A DNA stretch of 64,000 bases from Eulemur rufifrons (lineage: Eukaryota; Chordata; Mammalia; Primates; Lemuridae): contig NC_090996.1 in the NCBI RefSeq assembly GCF_041146395.1, positions 34,620,738-34,684,737 of the forward strand, in the 5' to 3' direction. A program made the position numbers and the translations under genes. The stretch's first letter is position 1. Each line of letters starts with the position of its first letter. The notes below the pieces were generated by a model. That model saw only the letters and a program-made list of their open reading frames with translations. It made no database searches and was not told the DNA's origin. Positions 14,236-25,230 of this stretch are shown here, piece after piece.

Positions 14236-15010
14236 TCCACTTGCCACTCCCTGCTCACGTGTTGGCCCAGCCCCTGCCCACCCCCCACCCCCAGGGAGAG
14301 GATGTCCTCTCCTGAGTGTCCCTGTGCCCCAAGTGCCCAACTACTTTAGCACCCACACCGTGGGTTCTCTTGCTCTGGAAACCGCGGTCCAGGCACACGC
14401 AGCGCATCAGCAGGTCCGCCGCATGCCTGTGGATTCCTCGCCATGCGTGCAGAGAGGAGGCAGGCGCTGGGCACGCACCCTGGGCTCCGGGCTGAGGAAG
14501 GCACTGCCCCCTCCTACACTGAGCTCCCACCTCTGCTCCTGCTCCCCATCCTTGCCCAGACATTCCCTGGGAGTCTGTGGCCTTTGGACACAGGCAGCCT
14601 CTCAGCCTTCCGGAACATCTGAGTCAATCGTACCACTTCCTCATCCGTGTACTGGCTCAACTCTGAAGGAGCATTTATGCGTTGGCCATGAATTGTTTCC
14701 TCTTACACAACATTGAACTGCGTGGCTCCCGCCCCAGCCTGTCCCTGAACAATGTCACTGTCCCAGGGCCTGTTGGAGGCCGCCTGGCACACGGACAGGC
14801 CAGCCAGCCAGCCGGGTGCCCTTGAGAGAGTCTTGGTGCTGGCCGCCACGGTCGGGTGGGCGGGCAGCTGGGCGCCGAGAGGAGCTGCCGGAGGCGGTGC
14901 AGTGTCCTGGCCCCACACCTGGCCCGACACCTGGCCCCACACCTGCACCGCCCACACCCGGCACCAGGAGAACTCTCTTGGTCTGTTGCAATAAGCCCAG
15001 GTGAGAAGTG
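14236..15010. other. Intergenic, no feature recognised
   Basis: GC-rich, with a short local duplication of CCGACACCTGGCCCCACACC-like units near 14910-14950. No gene, splice pattern or known repeat recognised. Confidence 0.4.
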
Positions 15011-15018
15011 CTTTCTAA

Positions 15019-15185
15019 CTGCGGTCCCCAACCCTGGGCCATGGCCTGTCAGTAACATAGGCCAAGAGTCACCGCCTGAGCTCTGCCTCCCCCCACCTTT
15101 CCCCCACCCCCCTGCACCCCCACCCCTGGAAAAATTGTCTTCCATGAAACCAGTCTGTGGGGCCAAAAAAGGCCGGGGACCGCTG
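15019..15185 (-). mobile_element. MER1-type hAT-Charlie DNA transposon fossil
   Basis: Both terminal inverted repeats are visible: CTGCGGTCCCCAACC at the left and GGCCGGGGACCGCTG at the right, with 'accgcctgagctctgcctcc' and 'aaaattgtcttccatgaaac' inside as in MER1. It is a short non-autonomous copy with no transposase. An imperfect 8-bp target duplication is suggested (gctttcta / gctttaca). Confidence 0.85.
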
Positions 15186-15461
15186 CTTTACATGCAGAAC
15201 CGCCAGTCTTCTAAATCCTCCACAAACAGCACTGTGGGGGGCCGGGGGAGGAGACAAAGGGGGCCGTGCACAGCCAGGGTCGGCCAGGAAGCCCCCCCCC
15301 ACCCCTGCGGTTTCTGCTGTCAGTTCAGACTCCTCCTTCCCGCTCACCGTCAGCAGGACGGGCGCCTGGGGAGAGCAGAGGGCTGGAGCCTCCCCTGGGG
15401 TGGGGTCTAGTAGCATCTGCGACGCCTACTACGGGCAATGGGGGGGCCTGAGAAACACACA

Positions 15462-15716
15462 GTCACCACACACACACAGACACACAGACACACAGACCCA
15501 GACACACAGACAAACACACAGACACACACAGACACAGACACACACAGACAGACACACAGACACAGACCCACACAAGGACACACAGACACACAAATACACA
15601 CAGACACATACACAAACACACACATACAGATATACACACAAATACTGAGACACACACACAAAGATACACACAAATACACACATGTACACCCCCACCCCCA
15701 CAGATACACACACACA
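15462..15716. repeat. CA/CAGA-rich low-complexity tract
   Basis: About 250 bp of (CA)n mixed with CAGACA units. Cys/Val-rich frames on the opposite strand are artefacts. Alternating purine-pyrimidine makes Z-DNA possible. Confidence 0.95.
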
Positions 15717-15719
15717 GGG

Positions 15720-17140
15720 ACTCACAGCCACAGCCTGGGCAGACAGGGTGGTGGGCGCGGGTCCAGGAGCAGGGCTGACACGTGGTGCAGAGGCTCTGGC
15801 CATTGGTCACTTAGGGAGGGATGGAAGGGGCTGGCAGCTAAGGAGAGGGGTTGCATTTGAAACCTCCTAGTGGTTGGGCCTCAGGACGTTTGCCAGCCAT
15901 AAAATGCTAAACGGAAATGCAGAAGAGTTTTGCATCTGGTTTAATCCACCACCCTCCCCTCCTCACTGATTTCTGGAAGGGGTTACTACGGGAGCAGAGA
16001 GCTGGAGAATTCATCAGCAACGTGGCACATGAAAGTTACTCGCAAGAGAAAGTTACTGGACATGGCAAAGAATCTGAAAGGCCGGAAACCTCACCTGGGA
16101 CGCCGAGTTCCTAAAGAACCCGGTGGGCCCCTGGAGTCTGCCCCTGATGAGCTGCAGGGGCAGGAGAGGGACGGAGCGCCAAGGGAGGGCACTGGGCGCT
16201 CCTGAGGGCCCTGCAAAGAGGAACCCACAGGAAAAGGAACGAATGACTCTAGAGCATCTTGTCTTCTCGGGCAACACGTGATCTAAATTTTCTCCTGGAC
16301 GCAACCAAGAGGCCGTGCGGCTGCCTGTCCCGGGAGGCAGAGGCTTCAGGTGACAGATCTACCGCCCGTGGCCACCCTCCCCTATGCCACACTGGGCTTC
16401 GAGCCCAGGCCGCCTGCAGCCCCCTCTGGAGCCTTCCAGACAGCCCCTCCAAGGTGGAGAGTCCCGCCCACCCCTGGGTGCAGGTCCTGGGTCCCGGATC
16501 ACGACCAGGCCAGTGGGTGGTCCTCCCCAACAGCCGCTCGCCAGAGGTCTTGGGGAGGTGGAGGGAGTTTATTCAACTGGGACCAAGAGGATGGAAATTC
16601 CTCAAAGCGCCCCTTCCCGGGAGTGCCGCACGCTCTGCCGGCGCCGCTGTGTCCCCGCCGCTAAGACACAGCCAGAGGGCGCTGCCCAGCGAGCTGGCAG
16701 GGCCTGCTCCGCCCCAGGGTCCCCGTCAGTGCCCAGGGAAGCCCCGCAGGCCCCCATGCAGCGGGGCGGGGGCTGTGGACGCGCCGCTGGCCAGAGCCGG
16801 GAGAACAGGCCCGCCGTCGGCCACTGAGGCCATGGCATCCCCGAGGATGCCCGAGACTGAAAATCCCGTGGGCTGCAAGGGCGTGGGCCCCCGGGTTGGC
16901 TGAGTCACGACGACTATTCAACTCATCATCCAACTTTTGAGACACTTTTGGGAGGGAAAGGGAGCACACAGTGGCCTAACTATGAAGATCCACAGACGAA
17001 ACACAGGTGAAATTGTCCAGGACAAGGCTCCGCAAACTCTGTGGTGCAGGACTATGTTTTTCCAAGCTACCAGATACGTTTGTAAAATATAGCAAAAACG
17101 AGTTACTAGAAAAAATGGGAGAGAAAAGCAAATAAATAAC
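15720..17140. other. Intergenic downstream of PRSS30, no gene recognised
   Basis: Mixed-composition sequence; GC-rich at 16300-16900. The only specific signal is a CTCF-like motif at 16669. No family-matching frame. Confidence 0.4.
16669..16682 (+). promoter_or_regulatory. Candidate CTCF site, forward
   Basis: CAGCCAGAGGGCGC matches the CTCF core (CCASYAGRKGGCRS) at 12 of 14 positions by eye. Sequence match only; occupancy unknown. Confidence 0.4.
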
Positions 17141-17148
17141 TTGCATTT

Positions 17149-17154
17149 TTTATT
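17149..17154 (-). other. Polyadenylation signal of PRSS30
   Basis: TTTATT on the plus strand is AATAAA on minus, 37 bp past the PRSS30 stop, implying a very short 3' UTR. Confidence 0.65.
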
Positions 17155-17190
17155 ATTAGATTCAACAAACCCCACCAGAAGGGGCCTGGC

Positions 17191-19336
17191 TCACGGGGCC
17201 CCGAGCGAGGGGAAGGCCCACAGCACAGGCAGCAGTGCCGGGCAGGCCCCAGGGGCGCCTGGGGCAGACCCTGAGGAGCCTGGGCGGGACGAGGGGCCGC
17301 CTGGGTGGGACCCTGGGGCACCTGGGAGGGACTCAGAGGCACCTGAGGGGGACCCCGGGGCACCTGGGCGGGACTCAGAGGTGCTTGACGGGGGCTCAGG
17401 GGTGCTTGGGTGGGACATGGCGGCGCCTGACTGATACTCGGACAGGGTTTTCTGAATCCAGTCTGTGTAGGCCGACACTCGGGTGTAGACGCCGGGCCGG
17501 TAGGCCCAAATACAGCCAAACCCCCAGCTCACAATCCCGACCTGGATCCACGTTTTGTTGACGGCACAGACCAGCGGCCCCCCGGAGTCACCCTGGGGGA
17601 GAGTTGAGGAAGACACCTGTGTCCCACTCACCTGGGAGCATGCCCTGCTGAGGCCACGGGGACTGGGCAAGGACTCTGTCCCCTCTGGAGCCCCTGGCGT
17701 GTGGGATGTGGGGACAGACCCCAGGACAGTGTGAGCCTAGAGAGCCCACAGATGGGGACAGGGTGCCCAGAAGCTGCTGTCACCTTGCAGGACTCTTTCT
17801 TGCCCTCGACAAAGCCAGCACACAGCATGTCGTCCTTGATGAGGCGCAGCCCCACCAGGTTGGACTCTCCGAGATGGTACAACAGCTCGCACATGTTCGA
17901 GTCCAACAGGGGCACAGCCACTTCCTCAAGGACACTTGACGGGGCTGAACGAGACAGAGGGCCCAGCCTGAGTCCACCTCGAGCCTCGTCCCTACCAGGT
18001 GAGCCTCCCTTCCCATACCTGTGAGCACGGTGACCTGGACCTCCACCGCCTCCCTGCCCCTCCCAACACCCAAAGCCAAGAAAGAGGTGGGGGCTCAGGG
18101 AGCAGGGTCAAGCCCAGACCCTGCACCTGGGAGCCCCGTGACCCTGGTTAATCTCGTGATCTCTCAGCCTCAGCTGATGCATCCAACAATGGGCAGAATC
18201 ATGGCCACTGGCACAAGATCTCCCAGATCCAACATGGGTGGTCACACTGGCCAAGGGAAGTCCCACAATTTGGACAGCAAGGTCCCTGGCCCCAAGTGCT
18301 CCCAGCTTCAGGGGTGGGGCGGGTTGGGGTGGGGAGAGAAGAGGAACGTGTAGACCTTCGTGGACAGCGCCCGGGCAGGGCACAGACAGGTGGGGCTCCC
18401 AGGGCCGAGGGCCTCAGCATGTGCCCTGGGGCCAGTCCTCCTTGGCCAGGAGTGGGGCCTGGCTGGGTACTCGTGCCCCTTACCACTCTGAAGGATGGAG
18501 CCCCAGCCTGTTACCCAGCACACGGTCCCAACAGCGAAGGAGTCGTGGGGTGTTGGGAGGCAGATGGGGGTGAAGTCGGCGGGCTGCATGGCGGAGGCCA
18601 GCTGTAGCAGGGCAATGTCTCCGCTGGACAGCTTGTGTTTGTGGTACAAGGGGTGGACGAAGAGCCTCTCCACAGGCACCATGGAAGTGTGAGGCTCCAA
18701 AGCGGAGACTGTCAGTCCCCCGACTTTAACGCTGTAGGCCCTGGGGTCCACAGACCTAGGAGGGGACAGAGACACAGCCTGCTGAGAGCAGTGCTGACGG
18801 AGGGGAGGTGGGGAGCGCCCGGCTCCCTCTGGCCTAGCCCCACTCACTTGAGGAAGCAGTGGGCAGCCGTGAGCACCCAGCTGGGGTGGATGAGGGTGCC
18901 CCCACACATGTGCCCCCGCTCGGCCATCCATACGCCAACCTGCCATGGCCAACGTCCTGCCGGCGTGTCTTGGCCTCGCATAGTCCTCCCGACATTCGGG
19001 GAGTGGCCGCACTCTGTGGAGGACCTGGCAGGTGAGGGGCTTCTGCTCTCTTCCCTCTCAGAAAGCCTCTCCCTCCAGTCCCAGCCACCAGACCCGCCCC
19101 ACGCTCGCACTCTGTACGCGACACCTGACATCTCGCCGCCCTCCACTCTTTGCTGGGCTGTGCAAGGCTGGCCCTTACCTGTCGGCAGCACATCCCCGCG
19201 GGCCCCTGGAAAACAAGAGAGCCGAGGGGGAGCACACAGGCCGGCAGCGGCAGGGGGAGGCAGGGACGGAGGAACACCCCTCACCTGGCAGCAGCTGCAG
19301 CAGCAGAAGCAGCAGAGAGCCTGCCTGCGGCCCCAT
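17191..19336 (-). CDS. PRSS30: PRSS30, trypsin-family serine protease with repeat stalk and GPI-type tail
   Basis: Six exons in transcript order: 19336-19285, 19205-19179, 19013-18848, 18755-18484, 17944-17784, 17592-17191. All junctions are GT/AG and frames join without a stop to give 359 residues. Residues 1-17 form a Leu-rich signal peptide; [12 protein letters not shown] is the propeptide with its linking Cys28. The S1 domain has His78 (LTAAHC), Asp128 (SGDIALL) and Ser229 (GDSGGPL), an NKT glycosylation site and the usual cysteines. Residues 289-344 are eight seven-residue repeats rich in Ser, Pro and Gly; 345-359 are hydrophobic, as in a GPI-anchor signal. The layout matches mouse Prss30 (distal intestinal serine protease) as remembered; human has only the pseudogene PRSS30P. 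Oddities: the cleavage site reads GR|TMRG rather than IVGG, and the S1-pocket residue is Glu223 where trypsins have Asp189. It may therefore be decaying, or catalytically altered. A weak TATTAAT lies near 19410. Confidence 0.85.
17239..17406 (-). repeat. 21-bp coding minisatellite in PRSS30 (seven-residue stalk repeats)
   Basis: Eight 21-bp units in frame encode [49 protein letters not shown] and GAPGACP. The repeat sits between the catalytic domain and the hydrophobic tail and would act as a mucin-like, probably O-glycosylated spacer. Likely length-polymorphic. Confidence 0.85.
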
Positions 19337-20245
19337 GGCTCTCCTTCCCTGCCGATGCCGCTCTGGGGTCAGAGTCCTCGGATGGCCATCAAGGGAGGGG
19401 TTGGCAGGTCATTAATAGTGGCAATCACGCTGGAGCCCGCTGTGCCTGGCAGAACCCACCCTCTCCTCAGACGCCGCTCGGGCTCCTGTCCTGCGTATTC
19501 CAGGGGATGGATTGGAGGAGGCTGAGGTGCCATGGCACCCCGCAGGCCAGTCCCTCTGAGGAGCCAGAGGTCAGAGGAGCTGGCCAGTCCACCCCACGGG
19601 GCTGAGATGTGGAAGCCTCCCCCATCCTACAGGCAGGCAGGAGACCACCGCCACTTCACCCACTTTGCCTGGGAGAGCTGGAGTCTCCGCCCCTGGTTAA
19701 AGGGGGGTCCAACCCTCCTCTTGTCCCCATCCGGTACCAGGAGATGTGATGTCTCCATACAGACCAGCCAGCGACTGACTGACGAGGCCACCTCTGCCTT
19801 CTCAGCAGAGCAAACTGCAGCTCCTGGAGAGCCCCTCCCTTGGCCCACCCTATCTACCCGGCAGGAGCCCAAGGGAGCCCTGTTTGTTGCTATGGGAACA
19901 AACGCAGCCAGGGCTCGGCCTCCAGGCCAGGAAGGGTCAACTCAGAATACACGTTTTCCAGGTATGATTTCGTCCTACTGCCGCCCAAAACCTGCGGCCC
20001 CACTCCAGGGACAGGCGCAGGGGAGGCCCAGGGCAGGTGCACTCCGCAGCCAAACCCCGAGGCGGGGAGGACACCGCCAGGCGCCTGGGCTCTGAAGTCG
20101 CCCTGGCCCGGTGAGCCCACAGTCGTTGAAGCAACCGCCCCCCCGAGTCGCGGCTTCTCAGCTCCAAACCCACCCATCCTGCCTCGGCTGAGAGATGCTC
20201 ACGTGGCCTGGCCGCAAACCTCATTTCGGCTTTGCCGGCGACTCC
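19337..20245. other. Upstream region of PRSS30, no further gene
   Basis: Contains the presumed PRSS30 promoter and GC-rich unique sequence. No known repeat recognised. Confidence 0.4.
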
Positions 20246-20259
20246 GCCGACAGGGGGCG
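20246..20259 (+). promoter_or_regulatory. Candidate CTCF site, forward
   Basis: CCGACAGGGGGCGC is a close match to the CTCF core and is directly followed by a run of G at 20262-20290. Binding is inferred only. Confidence 0.45.
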
Positions 20260-20261
20260 CT

Positions 20262-20290
20262 GCGGGGGGGGGGGGGCGGGGGGCGGGGCG
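20262..20290 (+). repeat. G-run, quadruplex-prone
   Basis: A 13-base G-run broken by single C or A bases into further G blocks. It can form a G-quadruplex and is prone to sequencing or length error. Confidence 0.8.
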
Positions 20291-20524
20291 CCTTCCTGTC
20301 CGTTTTCAGCAGTTTTCCAGGGGGGAGGGGTTTTCAATGGACTTCCGGGGGGTTCCAGAGGGGTTCTGGGGGGGCTTCCTGCGTGTGCCTGTGGGGTTCC
20401 CGGAGCGTCTCCCGGCCGCGTCTGCTCCCTGGCCTCGGGCCGTCGTCTGGGAAGGGAGTGGTCCCTCTCGGGAGCCGACGGGCCAAAGATGGGACAGTCT
20501 GAGCATCAGTGTGGGCAATAACTT

Positions 20525-21480
20525 CCAGTGGCTGAAATACATCAAATAAAGATAAATCCATGTGTTCATAATGATACCACAAAAAAGACCTCATCCTTCA
20601 TTTTTGGAGTGTGCTAAGGAAATAACTCATTATTTTGACAATAATTAAATAGATGTTGAAGCTAAGCTTGTCTGTATGGAAGAATGCCAGGTAACAAAGG
20701 AAGCAGGAACATCGCCATGTTGCAATCTGGTGAATTAACTGAGGAAGCAATGATTTTTAACAACAGTGCCCATCACCCAGAGACAAGCAACCATTATGTA
20801 CCCCGTGATAGAAGACTATTCTGGAAAAATCAAACCTGAATTTGCTCAAGACTCTAGATCTAATTACGGACTTGTAGGAAACCTGCATGCAGACCAGCGA
20901 GTTAGAGACGTCAGGGGGATACAGTCAGGAAATCCATATGGTGAGAAGAAAGGACAAATGACCAGAGTTACTCAAAAAGTGGCAAGAAAAAAAGATATGG
21001 GGAGAGAACCTCTAAAATAAAAGAAACTTCAGAGATAGAGCAATCAACTGCAATAAGTAAACTTTATTTTGTAAAGGAAAGTTGTGACTGACTGCAGAGA
21101 GGAGTTCTACTGACTGCAGAAAGATTGTTGGGTACCTTCAGCGGGGTGACCTAGCGCATACTCCTGCAGGTTTTCTGATTCTGTGGAGGAGCCTGCCTTT
21201 GAGCTGTTTAAGACTCTGTGAATTTTAGATAGGTGATAGGAATGCAAAGTATTCTTGTCTATAGAATTGCGAATGATTTTTGCCTTTAGAAGTTTAATGG
21301 ATTTTCCTCCTCCACAGTGGGAACAAGCTGGTTTTTCATCCATTAAACAAATTAATTTCAACATTCCTGATGGACTGTATATGTATCTACTCTGAATTCT
21401 CTTTTGAACTACTTGTAACATCTTACTGGCTCTGTCATTCATTGAGTCAAATAAAAACATTGAGACATGTTCAATTTATA
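20525..21480. other. Unassigned AT-rich segment, probably old retroelement or retrocopy
   Basis: Composition drops sharply from the GC-rich DNA on the left. A plus frame of 84 codons (20766-21020) and a minus frame of 117 codons (21107-21460, with a CSHCGG pair of cysteines) face each other; AATAAA on minus lies near 21065. None is recognised as a known protein. An ancient LINE end or a processed copy is the likeliest reading; the transition near 20525 could be an insertion edge. Confidence 0.35.
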
Positions 21481-21640
21481 TTTGTATGAGTCATGATTTT
21501 ATCTTTTTAAAAATTTTCCATTAACAATTTATATCCTGATTCAAACACACACGCATTGGAACACATAAAATGATCTGGGAATGTCACATGTGAACACTAA
21601 TTATATTTGATGCTATTAATGAATTGTTAGTTTTGTTTAG

Positions 21641-21921
<281 letters not shown>

Positions 21922-21924
21922 TAA

Positions 21925-22560
21925 TGCCCTTATCTTTTAGAGACACATACAGGGAAGAAATTCTGTAATTGATCTCAAAAATCCAGAGTGAAAATAGCCA
22001 GTCTCTGAGTCACCCAGTTATAATGAAATATAAATTAATACACATGACGCTGCCAGGTGTTCGTTTTGTAACTGGAAGTGAGGTAAGTGAGGTCAAGTTT
22101 ATGATGATGCTTCCTCTAGGTTTACAAGCAGGAGGCTGTGTCACGGGAGAAGGGTGTTCATTATCTGGAATCACACGAGCGGCCCCTCTTAGTTGCTAAT
22201 GAGCACCATTTGTCTAGGGTGAAGATATGATGGGACCTTTTATCTGTGGACTGTTAAAGCCTGAGGTGACCTTCTGAAGAACCCCTCGGTATGCAAATAT
22301 GAGTGATGGCATATGTAAATTTGCATAGGGCAAAGGAGCAAGCCTAAAAGGCACTCTGTCATTAAGCCTTTATGGGGTCCCCAGTCAAATGACCACAGCT
22401 TCCTGGTTTGTGGATTAAATCCAGTATCTCTTGGCTACGTGCCATGGTACACAAGCTAGGCAACAAAAAATGCCAATACAGGTGTATATCCACAGCGTTG
22501 CCTAGAGCCCATATAATCACAGAACAGGAAATTTGAAAGATGTAACTCATACATGGTGTT
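21925..22560. other. AT-rich intergenic, no gene
   Basis: Unassigned, probably old repeat DNA. No coding or RNA-gene signal. Confidence 0.35.
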
Positions 22561-22566
22561 AATGGG

Positions 22567-22800
22567 GGAAAAACCAAACTCTGTAAAATAATTTAAAGAG
22601 GTTTATTCTGAGCCAATATGAGTGACCATGGCCCAGAGATCCATAAACCCAAGAAGCCTTGAGTAAGTGATCCCCAGGCAGTCTGGTTACAGTCTGGTTT
22701 TATACATTTTCAGAGACAGGAATTGAAGGTAAAATCATAAATCAATACATGAAAGGTATACATTGGTTTGGCCCAAAGAGGCAGGACATCTCAAAGTAAG
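22567..22800 (-). mobile_element. ERV1-type LTR fragment, antisense
   Basis: 'ccaaactctgtaaaataatt', 'aggtttattctgagccaata' (complement of an AATAAA region) and 'gtatacattggtttggccca' align with the LTR at 62455-63051, so both belong to one retroviral LTR family. Similarity fades after about 22800. The bases 22800-23380 are unassigned. Confidence 0.7.
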
Positions 22801-23387
22801 GGCATAATGGGACATAATGTGAATGTGACCCTGAAGGCCTGTGAGTATGACATTGAAGACCGCCAACCCCAGATTCCACATGAGTAAGAAAGCAGGGCAG
22901 GCTGGCCATGAGCCAGATGAGCAAGGGTGTTACCAGTGCACTGCGGGAGGGTCTGTCAGACTGTGGGGACCAGTGTCCATCAGTGTCACCATTGGATGTT
23001 GACCAAAGCAACAGAACTGAATTGAAGGAATGATGGAATTTTCCAGTTCTCATAGGACTGGTTCCTTTGGACTGAGTAGACCTCCGGGATTCTTGGATAC
23101 TTCATGGATGAAGTGGGAAGATCTCAAGACAGAAATGATCTCTACTAAGGAGAGAATATGGTAACTGAGAATTAATTAGAAAAGCAAAAAAGCTATGTCC
23201 ACATTGTCCACCAAACTGATGAAATAGATCATATTTATTACCATTAACTCGTGAAACATTTACTAAATAACATCTGCTATTCTGCCAGGCCCTTTTTCTG
23301 GACACAGAAGCCACCTTTTATAAAATTAATAAAAGGCCATTAGGTGGGAACAGTGACAGGGGCCTGAACTCTGCAAAGCTATAGACA

Positions 23388-23427
23388 TAGTGTGCGTGTG
23401 TGTGCGTGTGTGTGTGTGTGTGTGTAT
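23388..23427. repeat. (GT)n microsatellite
   Basis: About 40 bp of GT with a few GC interruptions; likely polymorphic. Confidence 0.95.
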
Positions 23428-23559
23428 CCCCAGCCATTGTCCCCCATCTGGCTTTCCTATAATTGCTCACTACTCGGGAGTCACAGAGCTGATGGGCATG
23501 AAGATTCTTAGCTTTCTTCATTGCCCCCACAGATAACACCACCCTGGTGAAACCTAAGG

Positions 23560-23935
23560 CTGGTCTTTGAGATACCTTCCAGGCCCTGCATTCTCATGGA
23601 CCAACTGACCCAACAAGACCAGTGATCCAACTGGTCAGACCGGGAACTGACTCAACGTAAGAAGACAATTCTGCTTCCTCATCCTATGAGTTCATCCCCA
23701 GCCAATCACCAGACCCAATTGCCTAGCCCTTTGCCTGCCAAACTGTCTTTGAAAACCCTTTCTCTCAAATTCTCGGGGAGACGGATTTGAGAAATCCCTC
23801 TCGTTTCCTGCATGCTGCCTGTTACAGTAAACTCTTTCTCCACTGTGACTCCCACTGTCTCAGTGCATTGGCTTCGTCTCGAGCGGTGGGCAATGAGCCT
23901 GGCTGGGCTGCACCAACACTGACTGTACCAAGGTG
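23560..23935 (+). mobile_element. ERV1-type LTR, sense
   Basis: 'ctcggggagacggatttgag' and 'taaactctttctccactgtg', followed by an R/U5-like end, are typical of gammaretrovirus-like LTRs of the MER4/MER41 kind. No internal region or partner LTR is seen nearby. Subfamily is uncertain. Confidence 0.6.
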
Positions 23936-24595
23936 AATACAATAAAGGTCTGACTCTGATAAACTCAGAATGTTTCTTGGGAAAGATGGTCAAGTACACA
24001 GAGAGTAACAACAGAATATGACAAATTGAGGGACGCGTGTGTTTGGTACAGGGCAACAAACAAATAAATAAGAAAATACATAGTATGTGAAATAGTAACA
24101 AAGGTCCCGTGGAAAGGAAAAGCAGGAAAAGAAGCCAGTTAGGGGGAGAGAGGGAACAATGCTATTGTAAACAGGATGGTGACATGGTGACGTTTGGGCA
24201 GAGATCTGTAGGAAGTGAAGGATGAGCCAGGAGTCATCTGTGGGAAGAGGAAACTGCAAGTGCAAGGGCCCTGGGGCAGGAGCACGCCTACTGTGCTCCA
24301 GAAAACTGCCAGGAAGCCACTGTGGCTGCAGTACAGTGACCAGGGAGGGGGAGGGGGGAGGGATGCCAGAAAGCTGATGTCATTTCCTCTGAGCAAAATG
24401 AGGAGCCGTCAGAGGGTGTTGAGAGGAAGAGTGACTTAGGTTTTAGAACCACTCTGGCTGCTGTGCCGAGAAGAGACCAGTGGCGGCAACAGCATATGGT
24501 GTCAGCGGACACCGGTTGGGGGGCTATTACGGAAAGCCAGATAAGGAGCGGGTGTGTGTTTGAAGGTTTAGGAAGGTAGTTTACACGCAGGAAAA
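23936..24595. other. Intergenic, ancient-repeat-like, no gene
   Basis: 24120-24480 resembles an old interspersed repeat of the 'gaagccactgtggctgcag' type. No gene evidence. Confidence 0.35.
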
Positions 24596-24599
24596 TCCG

Positions 24600-25230
24600 C
24601 CATTTGCAGTGTCTAGTCCTCTGAGTTCTGATGAACTTACGCAGCTGTGTAACCACCACCACCAGCAAGACGTAGCGCCGGCTCCTTCACCACCAAAGTC
24701 CCCCAGGGCTCCTTTGTGGTCAGTGCTTCCCCATCCTAGCCTGGTTGCCACACATGTGTTCTCTGTCTCTGCGGTTTTGCCTTTTCCAGAATGTCCTCCA
24801 AATGCCATCGCACAGTATGTCGCCTTTGGAGTTAGGCATCTTTCACGCAGCATGACGTGTGAGATTCACCATGTGGCGTGTACTCTGCTCCTTTTTGCTG
24901 CGAGGCAGAATTCCACGGAACAGCTGCGGCGCGGTCCGCCCACCCGCTCAGCAACTGAAGCCACTGAGTGGTCTCCAGCTTCTGCTGATTATGAATCAAG
25001 CTGCTATAACTATTTGCATACAGCTTTCTGTGTTTGTGTTTTTCTTTCTCTTGGACACCTCCTAGGAGTAGCATTGCTGTGTGTCTGTTAAACTTTACCA
25101 GAAGTGACCAGCCAGTTTTCCGAAGGAGCTCCGCATTCCCACCGGCAACGTGTAAGGGTCCCGGTTGCTCTGCATCCTCCCGGCTGTGCTCCGAGTCTGT
25201 CCAACGGAGCAGTCGGAAGGATGCACTCTT
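24600..25230 (-). mobile_element. Old LINE-1 (L1M) antisense fragment
   Basis: 'ttgccttttccagaatgtcc', 'tgattatgaatcaagctgct', 'ccagccagttttccgaagg' and 'gcattcccaccggcaacgtg' are the complement of an old L1 3' region. Diverged, non-coding. Confidence 0.7.

Noticed and set aside
15407..15810. Cys/Val/Ser-rich frames opposite the CA tract
   Set aside because: Translation of a microsatellite.
17106..17519. 137-codon Pro/Gln-rich frame on minus
   Set aside because: Alternative frame of the PRSS30 stalk minisatellite.
17191..19336. Calling PRSS30 a pseudogene outright
   Set aside because: The human copy is one, but here all splice sites, the triad and the frame are intact; the unusual activation site and Glu189 are recorded as findings instead.
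17191..19336. PRSS21 (testisin) or PRSS41 identity for the minus gene
   Set aside because: The ARGDVLP propeptide, the [13 protein letters not shown] segment and the position between ZG16B and PRSS22 fit PRSS30 better.
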